NCBI RefSeq assembly: GCF_014281125.1
Contig: NZ_JACOEA010000001.1
Location: 914,783-978,782, forward strand
From: Lawsonibacter celer
Lineage (GTDB): Bacteria; Bacillota; Clostridia; Oscillospirales; Oscillospiraceae
Direction: 5' to 3'
Length of the DNA stretch: 64,000 bases
Position numbers and translations under genes: made by a program. The notes under the pieces were generated by a model. That model made no database searches. It was not told the DNA's origin and saw only the letters and a list, made by a program, of their open reading frames with translations. The stretch's first letter is position 1, and each line of letters begins with the position of its first letter. This document shows positions 1-8,267 of the stretch, piece by piece.

Positions 1-300
1 CTCTGTCTCCTTGTCCTCCTCCAGGTAGACGGTCACCTTGTCATACAGCCCCACCGCGTCGGCTGCGGAGTCCTCCCCGATCACCCGGGCGGTCTTGATC
101 ATATTTTCCAGAAAGCGGATGCGGCTCTCATTGCGGTTCTTCTCCTGCTTGGCCGCCTTGTACTCAAAATTCTCGCTCAGATCGCCGAAGGCCCGGGCCT
201 CTTTCACCGCATCCAGCAACTGGGGGCGCAGCTGGATGCGCCGGTAGTCCAGCTCTTCCTTCATCATCTGAATGTCCTTTTTCGTCAGCTCGTCATGCAT
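1..300 (-). CDS. greA: Transcription elongation factor GreA/GreB family, partial (N-terminal 100 residues)
   Basis: The gene runs off the left edge, so only the N-terminal coiled coil and the beginning of the C-terminal domain are visible. Gre factors enter the RNA polymerase secondary channel and stimulate cleavage of backtracked transcripts. The visible protein begins MHDELTKKDIQ and carries the family signature around DLSENFEYKAAKQEK (about residues 38-52) with its basic and acidic heptads, followed by the RI.FLE..I..A linker. The ATG at 298-300 is preceded by an AAAGGAGAGG ribosome site, which fixes the start. It has its own promoter further right and points away from the cytidine deaminase gene. 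The missing C-terminal FKBP-like half cannot be judged, so GreA versus a GreB-like paralogue is open. Confidence 0.88.
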   Translation of the reverse strand, partial: MHDELTKKDIQMMKEELDYRRIQLRPQLLDAVKEARAFGDLSENFEYKAAKQEKNRNESRIRFLENMIKTARVIGEDSAADAVGLYDKVTVYLEEDKETE

Positions 301-326
301 GGCAATCCTCTCCTTTTCCAGGAAGG

Positions 327-356
327 ATTATACCACACACCGGACCGCCCGGTCAA
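327..356 (-). promoter_or_regulatory. Promoter of greA
   Basis: On the minus strand TTGACC (351-356) and a perfect TATAAT (327-332) are separated by 18 bases and lie just upstream of the greA ribosome site. This is a plain sigma-A type promoter. Confidence 0.7.
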
Positions 357-617
357 AGTCTGCGCTTTTTACAGCCCCCTTACAAAAGAAGCTTTACATT
401 TAATCTTTTTGTAACAATTGAGGTTTTTTTCTTTAACAACTTCAGGGTATTATAATATTTGCAAGAGACAGTTTCTTTTCATTTCATTGTATCCTCTTTC
501 CTTGGAGCGGCCGGATGTCAGGAGCAGACATCCGGCTTGTTCTATTTTTCTGCTGCGCCGCCCTTGCGTAGGCGGACCGCCTGCCGTATACTAAAGGGAA
601 AAAGGAGGCCTTTGTCT
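357..617. other. Intergenic region between divergent greA and cdd
   Basis: With the greA leader this gap is about 317 bases. The part from about 370 to 460 is AT-rich and contains a perfect TATAAT at 451-456 on the plus strand, with only a weak -35 (TTTCTT at 428-433, 17-base spacing), which could drive cdd. I see no convincing small gene or structured RNA here; the in-frame upstream extension of cdd across this stretch lacks a ribosome site and family similarity. Confidence 0.45.
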
Positions 618-1016
618 ATGACGGACCGTGAATTGGTGGATCTGGCCTTTGCCATGCTGGAACGCTCCTACGCGCCCTATTCCGGCTTTTCGGTGGGGGC
701 CGCCCTTCTGTGCGCCGACGGCGCTGTATTCACCGGCTGCAATGTGGAGAACGCTGCTTACGGCTCCACCATCTGCGCCGAGCGCACTGCTCTGGTGAAG
801 GCGGTGAGCGAGGGGCGTCGGGACGGCTTTGTGAAGCTGGCAGTGGCCGGGCGCTCGGCCGACTACTGCTGGCCCTGCGGTGCCTGCCGCCAGATGCTGT
901 GGGAGTTCGCCCCCGGCCTGACCGTGCTGGTGGCCCGTGGAGACAGGGATTTCATTTCCCTCCCCCTGTCGGAGCTTCTTCCCCACGGCTTTGGCCCCAA
1001 AACCCTGGAGCCTTAG
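618..1016 (+). CDS. cdd: Cytidine deaminase
   Basis: This 132-residue protein has the size of homotetrameric cytidine deaminases, which convert cytidine and deoxycytidine to uridine forms in pyrimidine salvage. The zinc signature is complete: C53-A-E55 supplies one ligand and the catalytic glutamate, and P-C87-G-A-C90 supplies the other two zinc ligands. The N-terminal SYAPYSGFSVGAAL segment is the usual substrate-binding strand. The ATG at 618 follows AAAGGAGG at 601-608; an open frame extends upstream to 459 but has no ribosome site and is not family-like. The next gene follows after about 90 bases with its own ribosome site. Confidence 0.95.
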   Translation: MTDRELVDLAFAMLERSYAPYSGFSVGAALLCADGAVFTGCNVENAAYGSTICAERTALVKAVSEGRRDGFVKLAVAGRSADYCWPCGACRQMLWEFAPGLTVLVARGDRDFISLPLSELLPHGFGPKTLEP

Positions 1017-1104
1017 AAAAGGGAACGTTCCCAAAAACGCCCCCTTTCTTTTCCGCAGTCCCCACTTCTGAGCGTTGGATTTTTTATACTAGGAGGCATA
1101 CTCC

Positions 1105-2265
1105 ATGGCAAGCAGCAAAGTCTATGTTATCTCCTGCCCGGACTATGGGCACGCCGAGGGGGCGGTGCGGGAGCTGATTTGCCGGATGGGCGGTATGGAG
1201 CGCTTCGTCCGCCCCGGGGAGCGCATTTTTCTCAAGGTCAACCTGCTGGCCGCCGCCCGGCCGGAACAGGCCATCACGGTCCACCCAGCCGTGGCCGCCG
1301 CCGTGGGCAGGCTGGCCGTGGAGGCCGGGGCGCAGGTAGTGCTGGGGGACAGCCCCGGCGGTGCCTACAAGGAGGGCATTCTGCGGGGCGTGTACGAGAA
1401 ATGCGGCATGGCCCATGCCGCCCGTGAGGCCGGCATGGAACTCAACTACGACGTATCCGGCCGGCAGGTGTCCTATCCGGAGGGGCGGCTGATGAAGCAC
1501 ATGGAGCTTATCGCCCCTGCGGTGGAGTGCGACGGGATACTCAATCTGTGCAAGATGAAAACCCACCTGTTCATGCACATGACCGGCGCGGTGAAAAATC
1601 TCTTCGGCCTGATTCCCGGCCTGTCCAAGGTGGGCTTCCACGCCAACCTGCCGGACAAGGGGCAGTTCGCCCACATGCTGCTGGATCTGGCCGGATGTGC
1701 CCGCCCCCGGCTGAATCTCATGGACGCGGTGCTGGCCATGGAGGGCGAGGGGCCGGGCACATCCGGCACACCCCGGCAGGTGGGCCTGTTACTGGCCGCA
1801 GAGGACCCCCTAGCCTTGGACGTGGCGGCCGCCGAGATCATGGGCCTGCCCCGGGCCAACAACCCCCTTCTGCTGGCCGCGGAGGAGCGGGGTCTCTCCC
1901 CCAGCCGGATCGGGGACGTGGAGATCGTCGGTGCCGCGCTGGACGACCTGCGTATTCCGGACTACCGTTTTCCCGCCCATGTGAGCTCCAATCTGATCGG
2001 CACCTTCCTGGGCCCCCTGACCGGACCGGCAGCGCACTTGTGCAAATCAGCTCTGGCCCAGGCCCCTAAGGTGGACGCGGCGGTCTGTGTCAAATGCGGT
2101 ATCTGCAGACAGTCCTGCCCCGCCCAGGCCATCTCCATGTCCGGCCCGGCCGGGGTCGCCCGGATTGACCCAAAGCGCTGTATCCGCTGCTACTGCTGCC
2201 ATGAGCTGTGCCCCAGGCAGGCCGTGCGGCTGAAAAAGGGCCTTCTCTCCCGTCTGTTGGGATAA
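1105..2265 (+). CDS. DUF362 domain protein with C-terminal 2x[4Fe-4S] ferredoxin domain
   Basis: The 386-residue protein has an N-terminal DUF362 domain (about 1-310), recognisable from KVNLL, the LGDSPGG turn, CKMKTHLFMHMTGAVKNLFGLIPG and the D..LA.D..A segment. The C-terminal 60 residues hold two ferredoxin clusters, CVKCGICRQSCP and CIRCYCCHELCP. Such proteins are common in anaerobes; an electron-transfer role is inferred from the clusters and the substrate is unknown. No transmembrane segment or signal peptide is seen, so it should be cytoplasmic. The start ATG is preceded by TAGGAGG. It stands between cdd and a DUF378 gene without an obvious functional link. Confidence 0.85.
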   Translation: MASSKVYVISCPDYGHAEGAVRELICRMGGMERFVRPGERIFLKVNLLAAARPEQAITVHPAVAAAVGRLAVEAGAQVVLGDSPGGAYKEGILRGVYEKCGMAHAAREAGMELNYDVSGRQVSYPEGRLMKHMELIAPAVECDGILNLCKMKTHLFMHMTGAVKNLFGLIPGLSKVGFHANLPDKGQFAHMLLDLAGCARPRLNLMDAVLAMEGEGPGTSGTPRQVGLLLAAEDPLALDVAAAEIMGLPRANNPLLLAAEERGLSPSRIGDVEIVGAALDDLRIPDYRFPAHVSSNLIGTFLGPLTGPAAHLCKSALAQAPKVDAAVCVKCGICRQSCPAQAISMSGPAGVARIDPKRCIRCYCCHELCPRQAVRLKKGLLSRLLG

Positions 2266-2299
2266 ACCTTTAAAAATTTTTTCTCTTTTGTATGAATCC

Positions 2300-2341
2300 C
2301 TCAAAAGCTGGTGATACTACGGGCAGTATCTCAATTTTGAG
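2300..2341 (+). promoter_or_regulatory. Nested inverted repeats just upstream of the DUF378 gene
   Basis: The outer arms CTCAAAA (2300-2306) and TTTTGAG (2335-2341) enclose inner arms GATACT (2313-2318) and AGTATC (2325-2330). The structure ends directly at the GAGGAGG ribosome site, so it could be an RNA hairpin that influences translation or a protein-binding dyad. No known family was recognised. Confidence 0.4.
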
Positions 2342-2355
2342 GAGGAACATATTCT

Positions 2356-2568
2356 ATGGTTATTGATAAAATCGCTCTTGTTTTAGCCATCATCGGTGGC
2401 CTCAACTGGGGCAGCATCGGCATCTTCGGCTTCGACCTTGTCGCCTTTGCCTTCGGTGGGCAGACCAGTGCCTTCAGCCGCGTCATTTATACCCTGGTGG
2501 GTCTGGCGGCCATCTGGTGTATTTCCCTGCTCTTCCGCACAGGCGACTCTGTGGACGAGCGGACCTAA
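2356..2568 (+). CDS. DUF378 domain small membrane protein
   Basis: This 70-residue protein matches the DUF378 family in size and in its pattern: a first hydrophobic helix (KIALVLAIIGGLNWGSIGIF, residues 4-23), a glycine-rich turn with the conserved LNWG, and a second helix (VIYTLVGLAAIWCISLLF). It should span the membrane twice. The family has no established function; members are small inner-membrane proteins of unknown role. The ATG follows GAGGAGGAAC at good spacing. A strong hairpin with a short T run follows the stop, so it is probably a single-gene unit with the structured leader described separately. Confidence 0.85.
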   Translation: MVIDKIALVLAIIGGLNWGSIGIFGFDLVAFAFGGQTSAFSRVIYTLVGLAAIWCISLLFRTGDSVDERT

Positions 2569-2584
2569 ACAGCTCAATTACGCG

Positions 2585-2612
2585 GGGGCCGGTCCAACGG
2601 ACCGGCCCCTTT
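2585..2612 (+). terminator. Rho-independent terminator after the DUF378 gene
   Basis: An 11-base-pair perfect stem (GGGGCCGGTCC / GGACCGGCCCC) with a 3-base loop is followed by TTT. The T run is short, so termination may be partial. Confidence 0.7.
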
Positions 2613-2642
2613 GCCCTGCTCCAAAAAATTGCGCCGCTCTCC

Positions 2643-2671
2643 TTGACAAATTCCTACTCATGCGCTACGCT
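2643..2671 (+). promoter_or_regulatory. Promoter of the copper operon
   Basis: TTGACA at 2643-2648 is followed after 17 bases by a weak -10 (TACGCT, 2666-2671), or after more by TATATA. The copper-responsive operator starts just downstream, so a bound repressor would block polymerase. Confidence 0.5.
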
Positions 2672-2676
2672 ATATA

Positions 2677-2697
2677 CACTCCCCCCCAGGGGGGTAT
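2677..2697 (+). promoter_or_regulatory. CsoR-type operator
   Basis: The sequence contains C7-A-G6-TAT with an ACT on the left, i.e. a pseudo-palindrome of a C run and a G run flanked by T/A. This is the classical shape of CsoR binding sites (TACCCCnnnnGGGGTA type). It lies between the promoter and csoR, fitting autoregulation. Confidence 0.75.
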
Positions 2698-2714
2698 CAA
2701 GGAGGTGGCTTGCC

Positions 2715-2978
2715 ATGATGGCCGACACGCAAAAGGTGACCCGTCTGCTTAAGACCGCCCGCGGGCAGCTGGACGGTATTCTCAAAATGGTGGAAGACGA
2801 CCGCTACTGCATTGATATTTCCCAGCAGATCATGGCCACAGAGGCCCTTTTAAACAAACTGAACAAGGAAATTCTCTCCGCCCATTTGAAGCACTGTGTC
2901 CAGTGCGCCGCCAACGACCATGAGCGGGAGGAAAAAATCAATGAATTTATCTCTACTTTGGACCGAATCCTCAAGTAA
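2715..2978 (+). CDS. csoR: CsoR-family copper-sensing transcriptional repressor
   Basis: The 87-residue all-helical protein has the full CsoR copper site: C32, H57 and C61, with the 25- and 4-residue spacing of characterised CsoR proteins. Cu(I) binding to these residues releases the repressor from DNA. The N-terminal [21 protein letters not shown] helix is typical. ATG codons at 2715 and 2718 both fit behind AAGGAGG (2698-2704). A CsoR-type operator sits directly upstream and the copper ATPase gene directly downstream, so autoregulation and copA control are very likely. The conserved CHC triad argues for copper rather than nickel/cobalt (RcnR) or sulfur (CstR) sensing. Confidence 0.93.
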   Translation: MMADTQKVTRLLKTARGQLDGILKMVEDDRYCIDISQQIMATEALLNKLNKEILSAHLKHCVQCAANDHEREEKINEFISTLDRILK

Positions 2979-3022
2979 CTGCAGACTCCGCATTGCTGCG
3001 CATTAGAAAGTCTGGTGTATCC

Positions 3023-5572
3023 ATGAAAAAGCAAAAATTCAACGTAACCGGCATGACCTGTTCGGCCTGCTCCGCCCATGTGGAGAAGGCCGTACGCAAG
3101 GTCAGCGGCGTTAAAGACGTCAACGTCAGCCTGCTGAGCAACTCCATGCTGGTGGACTATGACGAAAGCGCCACTGGCCCGGACGCAATCATTGCGGCCG
3201 TGGTCTCCGGCGGCTACGGGGCTGCACTCCCCCAGAGCGGCGGCAAACAGGCGGCCGCTCCCACCGGCCTCTCCCCCATGGAGGAGGAGCTGCGGAGCAT
3301 GAAGCGCCGGCTCATTGTTTCCTTCTGCTTCCTCATTCCCCTGTTTTATCTGGCCATGGGGCATATGATGGGCTGGCCTCTGCCCGCCTTCTTCCATGAT
3401 CCCCAGAACGTATTCATCTTGGCCTTCCTCCAGTTCCTGCTGGTGCTGCCCATTTTGTATGTCAACGACAAGTACTTCAAGGTGGGTTTCAAGACCCTGG
3501 CCAAGCGCGCCCCCAATATGGACTCCCTCATTGCCATCGGCGCCGCCGCGGCGGTGGTATACGGCGCGGCGGCCCTGTTCCAGATCGGCTACGGCCTGGG
3601 GCACGGGGACATGGAGCGGGTCAATCACTATGCCATGGACCTGTATTTTGAGTCCGCCGGCATGATCCTCACGCTGATCACCCTGGGCAAATATCTGGAG
3701 ACCCGCTCCAAGGGCAAGACCGGCCAGGCCATTACCCGGCTGATGGATCTGGCGCCCAAGACCGCCACCGTGCTCCGGGACGGGCAGGAGGTGGAGCTCT
3801 CCGTGGAAGAGGTGGCCGTAGGCGACCGGATTCTGGTCCGCCCCGGCGGCCGCATCCCGGTGGACGGCGTGGTGATCGAGGGGAACTCCTCGGTGGACGA
3901 GTCTGCCCTGACCGGCGAGAGCCTGCCGGTGGAGAAGAGCCCCGGCGACAAGGTGGCGGCCGCCTCCATCAACAAGTCCGGCTCCTTCACCTTCCAGGCC
4001 CTGCGCGTGGGGGAGAACACCACTCTGGCCCAGATGATCCGCCTGGTGGAGGAAGCCTCTTCCTCCAAGGCCCCCATCGCCAAGTTGGCCGACCGGGTCG
4101 CCGGCATATTTGTCCCCGCGGTCATCGTCATTGCCCTGATCACCGCTGCAGTGTGGCTCATTGCCACGGGCGGCAATATTGAGCGCGCCCTGACCTCCGG
4201 TGTAGCCGTTCTGGTCATCTCCTGCCCCTGCGCCCTGGGCCTAGCCACCCCGGTGGCCATCATGGTAGGTACGGGCAAGGGCGCGGAAAACGGCATCCTC
4301 ATTAAATCCGCCGAGGCCCTGGAGACCCTGCACACCATCCAGACCGTGGTGCTGGACAAGACCGGCACCCTCACCCAGGGCAAGCCGGTGGTCACCGACT
4401 GCTATCCCAACGAGGGGACCACCACGGAGGAGCTGCTCTGCGTGGCCGCCTCCCTGGAGAAGCCTTCGGAGCATCCCCTGGCCGACGCCATTGTGGGAGA
4501 GGCCGAACGCCGCGGCATCCCCCTCGCCCCGGTGGAACAGTTTCTGGCCGCGCCCGGCCGCGGGATCCGCGGCATCATTCACAGCACTCCCATTCTGGCG
4601 GGCAACAAGGCCATGATGGAGGAGGCAGGGGTGGTCCTGGCAGGCTTTGACCTGATTGCAGGCGAGCTGGCCAAGGCAGGCAAGACCCCTCTCTACTTTG
4701 CCGAGGGAACGGGTATGCTGGGCGTAGTGGCCGTGGCCGACACCCCCAAGCCCACCAGCGCCGCCGCTGTGGCCGGCTTCCGGTCCCTTGGCATTGATGT
4801 TGTTATGCTGACCGGAGACAACCAGCGCACGGCCGAAGCGGTGGGCCGGGAGCTGGGCGTGGACCGGGTGATTGCCGAGGTCCTGCCCCAGGACAAGGAG
4901 CGCCAGGTGGCCGCCCTCCAGGCCGAGGGCAAGCGGGTGGCCATGGTGGGCGACGGCATCAACGACGCCCCCGCCCTGGCCCGTGCGGACGTTGGCATCG
5001 CCATCGGCGCGGGCACCGATGTGGCCATTGAGAGCGCCGACATCGTACTGATGAAAAGCGATCTGCTGGACGCGGTGACCGCCGTGCGGCTGAGCAAGGC
5101 CACCATCCGCAATATCAAGCAGAACCTGTTCTGGGCCTTCTTCTACAACATCATCTGCATCCCCGTGGCCGCCGGAGCGCTGGTTCTCTTCGGAGGGCCC
5201 CAGCTCTCCCCCATGTTTGCCGCCGCGGCCATGAGCCTGTCCTCTGTGTGCGTGGTTTCCAACGCCCTGCGGCTCAAACTCTTCCGCCCGGCGGAGCCCC
5301 AGAACGCCGCCCCCGTATCCCACTCCCCCGCTGCGGGTGAGATAATAATCGAAAAAGGAGAACAATCTGTTATGGAAAAAAAGCTGACCATTGAAGGCAT
5401 GATGTGCAAAAACTGCGTGGCCCATGTTTCCAAAGCCCTCAACGCCCTGGACGGCGTGACCGCCTCGGTGGACCTGGAGTCCAAAACCGCCGTTGTCACC
5501 GGCAGTGCCAGCGACGAGGCGCTGAAAAAAGCTGTGGAGGATGCCGGCTATCAGGTGACCTCCATCCAGTAA
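3023..5572 (+). CDS. copA: Copper-exporting P-type ATPase with N- and C-terminal HMA domains
   Basis: This 849-residue P1B ATPase exports Cu(I) across the cytoplasmic membrane. In order it shows an N-terminal HMA domain with C13-x2-C16, eight predicted transmembrane helices, the actuator TGES loop, the CPC ion motif at 401-403, the phosphorylation motif DKTGT at 445, SEHPLA in the nucleotide domain and GDGIND at 643-648. Unusually, a second HMA domain (784-849, C795-x2-C798) follows the last membrane helices, preceded by its own ribosome site and ATG (see the separate entry). I chose ATG 3023; a TTG at 2993 is in frame but neither start has a strong ribosome site, so translation may be coupled to csoR, which ends 44 bases upstream. 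Confidence 0.95.
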   Translation: MKKQKFNVTGMTCSACSAHVEKAVRKVSGVKDVNVSLLSNSMLVDYDESATGPDAIIAAVVSGGYGAALPQSGGKQAAAPTGLSPMEEELRSMKRRLIVSFCFLIPLFYLAMGHMMGWPLPAFFHDPQNVFILAFLQFLLVLPILYVNDKYFKVGFKTLAKRAPNMDSLIAIGAAAAVVYGAAALFQIGYGLGHGDMERVNHYAMDLYFESAGMILTLITLGKYLETRSKGKTGQAITRLMDLAPKTATVLRDGQEVELSVEEVAVGDRILVRPGGRIPVDGVVIEGNSSVDESALTGESLPVEKSPGDKVAAASINKSGSFTFQALRVGENTTLAQMIRLVEEASSSKAPIAKLADRVAGIFVPAVIVIALITAAVWLIATGGNIERALTSGVAVLVISCPCALGLATPVAIMVGTGKGAENGILIKSAEALETLHTIQTVVLDKTGTLTQGKPVVTDCYPNEGTTTEELLCVAASLEKPSEHPLADAIVGEAERRGIPLAPVEQFLAAPGRGIRGIIHSTPILAGNKAMMEEAGVVLAGFDLIAGELAKAGKTPLYFAEGTGMLGVVAVADTPKPTSAAAVAGFRSLGIDVVMLTGDNQRTAEAVGRELGVDRVIAEVLPQDKERQVAALQAEGKRVAMVGDGINDAPALARADVGIAIGAGTDVAIESADIVLMKSDLLDAVTAVRLSKATIRNIKQNLFWAFFYNIICIPVAAGALVLFGGPQLSPMFAAAAMSLSSVCVVSNALRLKLFRPAEPQNAAPVSHSPAAGEIIIEKGEQSVMEKKLTIEGMMCKNCVAHVSKALNALDGVTASVDLESKTAVVTGSASDEALKKAVEDAGYQVTSIQ
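5372..5572 (+). CDS. Possible internally initiated CopZ-like copper chaperone (in frame within copA)
   Basis: Inside copA, AAAAAGGAG at 5352-5360 precedes an in-frame ATG at 5372 with 11-base spacing. The resulting 66-residue product begins [15 protein letters not shown] and is a complete CopZ-like ferredoxin-fold HMA domain with one CxxC. Seen directly: the ribosome site, the start and an intact domain. Inferred: that ribosomes use it, giving a free cytosolic Cu(I) chaperone from the same message, in addition to the fused ATPase. The linker codons just before it encode a sequence without domain character, consistent with a recent fusion of adjacent copA and copZ genes. Confidence 0.5.
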   Translation: MEKKLTIEGMMCKNCVAHVSKALNALDGVTASVDLESKTAVVTGSASDEALKKAVEDAGYQVTSIQ

Positions 5573-5611
5573 GCGCCCCTGTGTCCCACAGAGTGCACAA
5601 CCTGATTCCAG

Positions 5612-5643
5612 GAGCGGAGACCTTGTGGTCTCCGCTCTTTTTT
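5612..5643 (+). terminator. Rho-independent terminator of the copper operon
   Basis: A perfect 11-base-pair stem (GAGCGGAGACC / GGTCTCCGCTC) with a TTGT loop is followed by TTTTTT. Confidence 0.92.
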
Positions 5644-5645
5644 GA

Positions 5646-5673
5646 TTGACAAACCAGAAAGATGTGGTATCAT
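5646..5673 (+). promoter_or_regulatory. Promoter of the marR-MFS operon
   Basis: TTGACA (5646-5651) and TATCAT (5668-5673) are separated by 16 bases and begin directly after the copper operon terminator. Confidence 0.75.
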
Positions 5674-5698
5674 CTATTTTAGTTGATTGCACATCTTT
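5658..5698 (+). promoter_or_regulatory. Nested palindromes, probable MarR operator
   Basis: A perfect 9-base inverted repeat (AAAGATGTG at 5658-5666, CACATCTTT at 5690-5698) encloses an inner dyad ATCATCTA-TTT-TAGTTGAT (5669-5687, 7 of 8 pairs). The inner dyad has the length and AT character of MarR-family sites and overlaps the -10 box, so binding would repress the operon. Confidence 0.6.
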
Positions 5699-5716
5699 TT
5701 ATGTCAGGAGAGCGCA

Positions 5717-6193
5717 ATGGATATTACAAGAAGGCAGATCACAAAAATTGCCCGTGAGGTGGGCAAATTCACCGTCCGCACCCTTCGTGCCGACGGCATT
5801 GGGACCGGAGAATTTGATGTGCTCCACGTCATACGCAAGAACCCCGGCATCACCCAGTCCGGTGTATGCAGAGTCCTCGGTCTAGACAAGGGCGCTGTGG
5901 CGCGGCAGACCGCCAGTCTGGAGAGCAAGGGCTATTTGATCCGCCGGGAACATCCGGCAGATGGCAGAAGCCAGCTCCTGTTCGCCACGGAGAAGGCCGA
6001 GGGGCTGAAGCATTCCAAAGCACATGTGGAGACCCTGTTCTATGAATGGCTGCTGCAGCCCCTCTCGGAGGAGCAGCGGCAGACCTTTGCCGGACTGCTG
6101 GAGATCCTCTATCTTCGCTGCAAGGCGGAGAGCAAGGCGGACTTTCCGGAAGTGGCCCGGCTGGTAAAGGAGGAAACACCCTATGAAGCATAA
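5717..6193 (+). CDS. MarR-family transcriptional regulator
   Basis: The 158-residue protein has the MarR winged-helix layout: a dimerisation helix, the recognition helix region NPGITQSGVCRVLGLDKGAVARQTASLESKGYL (about residues 44-76) and the wing RREHPADGRSQLLFAT. ATG 5717 is preceded by TCAGGAGAG; an upstream in-frame ATG at 5687 lies within the operator region and is unlikely. It overlaps the following MFS gene by 11 bases, so the two are translationally coupled. It probably represses this operon through the nested palindromes over the promoter and is released by a compound that the pump exports; the ligand is unknown. Confidence 0.9.
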   Translation: MDITRRQITKIAREVGKFTVRTLRADGIGTGEFDVLHVIRKNPGITQSGVCRVLGLDKGAVARQTASLESKGYLIRREHPADGRSQLLFATEKAEGLKHSKAHVETLFYEWLLQPLSEEQRQTFAGLLEILYLRCKAESKADFPEVARLVKEETPYEA

Positions 6194-7406
6194 GAACCGC
6201 AGGCTCTCTCAGGCCATGCTGTTTATCCTGCTCTTTGGGATTGTCAGCCTGTTCTCCGATATGACCCACGAAGGGGCGTCCAGCATCCGGGGAGCCTATT
6301 TTTCCCTGCTGGGCGCCTCGGCCGGAGCCATCGGCTTTGTCTCCGGCCTGGGCGAGATGATTGGCTATTCCATGCGCTATGTCTTTGGCCGGCTCACCGA
6401 CAAGACCAAGCGGTACTGGCCCATGACCATCGCGGGCTATGTGCTGGATGTGCTGGCCGTCCCGGCCCTGGCCCTGGTGGGGGAGCACGGCTGGGTGTGG
6501 GCCTGCCTGCTGCTGGTGATTCAGCGGATGGGCAAGGCGATCAAGAAGCCCGCCAAGGACACGATCATGTCCTTCGCCGCCTCCCAGGAGGGGGTGGGCA
6601 AGAGCTTTGGCATTCAGGAGGTGCTGGATCAGATCGGTGCCTTCCTGGGGCCGGTGCTGCTCTATCTGGTCCTGCTGTTTCAGACCCAGGGAAGCACCTT
6701 CCAGAGCTACGCCGCCTGCTTCGCGGTGCTGGCCGTACCGGGCGCTATTACCCTGATCCTGCTCCTTGTGACCCGGCGCAAATTCCCCAACCCGGAGCAG
6801 TTTGAGCCCTCCCCCAAGACTTATATCCCCTTCCGGATGAAACGCGAATTTATCCTCTATATTGCCGGGATCAGCCTCTTCGCCTTCGGCTTTATCGATT
6901 ACTCCATTATCATCATGCACGTCTCCCGGACCTACACCAGGCTTGCCTCCGGGCTCGCCGAGACCTCCTCTCTGGTCAATACAGGCACCCTGCCGCTGCT
7001 CTACGCCGGGGCCATGCTGGTGGACGCCGCGGCCGCACTGCTCTTCGGGCTCCTGTACGACAAAAAGGGTGTGAAGGCCCTGGTCTGGTCCACCGTCATT
7101 TCCGCTCCCTTTGCCATCTTCGTGTTTTCCTTCCGCTCGGTGCCGGCCCTCCTGCTGGGCATTGCCCTCTGGGGGATCGGCATGGGCGCTCAGGAATCCA
7201 TTTTGAAGGCCGCCGTCACCAATATGGTCCCCAAGGACAGCCGGGCCACCGGCTACGGCATTTTTGAGTGTTCCTTCGGGATATTCTGGTTCCTGGGGAG
7301 TTGGCTTTTAGGGGTGCTCTACGACATCAGTGTCCCGGCCATGGTGGCCGTCTCCGTTGCCGCCCAGCTGGCGGCCATCCCCCTGTATCTCCGCTCCGCA
7401 AAGTAG
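6183..7406 (+). CDS. MFS-family transporter
   Basis: This 407-residue protein has about twelve hydrophobic segments and the major-facilitator loop signature between helices 2 and 3 (YVFGRLTDKTKRYWPM, about residues 61-76). It starts inside the last codons of the marR gene, so both are made from one message. The pairing with a MarR regulator suggests a proton-driven efflux pump for a toxic compound, but the substrate cannot be read from the sequence. No signal peptide is present, as expected for MFS proteins. A strong bidirectional terminator follows the stop codon. Confidence in the family is high and in an efflux role moderate. Confidence 0.88.
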   Translation: MKHKNRRLSQAMLFILLFGIVSLFSDMTHEGASSIRGAYFSLLGASAGAIGFVSGLGEMIGYSMRYVFGRLTDKTKRYWPMTIAGYVLDVLAVPALALVGEHGWVWACLLLVIQRMGKAIKKPAKDTIMSFAASQEGVGKSFGIQEVLDQIGAFLGPVLLYLVLLFQTQGSTFQSYAACFAVLAVPGAITLILLLVTRRKFPNPEQFEPSPKTYIPFRMKREFILYIAGISLFAFGFIDYSIIIMHVSRTYTRLASGLAETSSLVNTGTLPLLYAGAMLVDAAAALLFGLLYDKKGVKALVWSTVISAPFAIFVFSFRSVPALLLGIALWGIGMGAQESILKAAVTNMVPKDSRATGYGIFECSFGIFWFLGSWLLGVLYDISVPAMVAVSVAAQLAAIPLYLRSAK

Positions 7407-7442
7407 GCAGACAGCAAAAATGTTAGGTCAACATGGCCCGAA

Positions 7443-7474
7443 AAATGCCGGGAGCGTCAGCGCTCCCGGCATTT
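7443..7474. terminator. Bidirectional terminator between convergent MFS and XRE genes
   Basis: A perfect 14-base-pair stem (AAATGCCGGGAGCG / CGCTCCCGGCATTT) with a 4-base loop carries A residues on the left and T residues on the right, so it can serve both strands. It almost touches the stop codon of the leftward gene at 7478. Confidence 0.8.
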
Positions 7475-7477
7475 CCC

Positions 7478-8242
7478 CTATTCATACCGCTTCCCCTGGA
7501 TGACCGCAGGGAGCACCAGGCCCAGGCAGGCCGCTAGCATCAGAGGGCCGGTCCACCAATCCCCCCACGCCGCTGGAACGGCGTGCCGCAACACCCAGTA
7601 GAGGGCGGGATAGACCACCGGGGTCACCGTAGTCCACAGCCGCATGGCCCGCAGGATATGGGGCCAGTTGCGGTTGTTGAAATGCACGCCCGCCAGGTTC
7701 ATCCGGAACGGTCCGTCTGCGTAAAAGCTGATCTTTCCTTGATCGTAATAGCCGGGCAGCACATCCCGGGCAAAGAGGCAGAGCCACCCCCCAAACAGCA
7801 GGCAGAGTCCTTCCACCAGCGCCACATGGTTTCCCAGTTCCTCCCCGGTCAGCCCCAGCCGATAAAGCAGCCACAGCTCTGCCGCCGAGACCGCCAGGGA
7901 TGCGAACCAAACCGGCCGCCATTTCTTTTTCTCCGCCGCACGGCGCTCCCGCTCTTCCCCGGACAGACGCACGGCGGCGGTCACCAATTCCTCCACCTCG
8001 TCCGGGTCCAGTGGGCTGCCCGCCGTCCGTTCCCCTCGCAGCAATTCGGTCACCGTGACGCCCAGGGTCTCCCCCAGGGGGGTGAGCAGGGACACGTCGG
8101 GCAGGCTTAGCCCCCGCTCCCACTTGCTCACGGCTTTGTCCGACACATACAGCCGCGCCGCCAAGTCCTTCTGGGTCATCCCCTTCTCCCGGCGCAGGCC
8201 GGTTAGAAAGGCGCCGAATTTTTCCTTGTCAATCTCGTACAT
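7478..8242 (-). CDS. XRE-family DNA-binding protein with C-terminal membrane helices
   Basis: Residues 8-63 form a classical Cro/C1 helix-turn-helix (LRREKGMTQKDLAARLYVSDKAVSKWERG). The remaining part, after a charged linker at about 65-95, contains four hydrophobic segments, so the protein is a membrane-tethered regulator of 254 residues. Such fusions are common in Firmicutes near ABC transporters or alone; the signal sensed is unknown. Start ATG at 8242 follows AAGGAGG, and a near-consensus promoter lies upstream. No partner transporter is adjacent, so the target may be its own promoter or distant genes. Confidence 0.85.
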   Translation of the reverse strand: MYEIDKEKFGAFLTGLRREKGMTQKDLAARLYVSDKAVSKWERGLSLPDVSLLTPLGETLGVTVTELLRGERTAGSPLDPDEVEELVTAAVRLSGEERERRAAEKKKWRPVWFASLAVSAAELWLLYRLGLTGEELGNHVALVEGLCLLFGGWLCLFARDVLPGYYDQGKISFYADGPFRMNLAGVHFNNRNWPHILRAMRLWTTVTPVVYPALYWVLRHAVPAAWGDWWTGPLMLAACLGLVLPAVIQGKRYE

Positions 8243-8267
8243 CCCGCAGCCTCCTTACTCTGCGCCC

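Noticed and set aside
4241..5692. A 483-residue minus-strand frame opposite copA
   Set aside because: CopA is complete with all motifs on the plus strand; the antisense frame is rich in Gly and His, typical of reversed high-GC codons.
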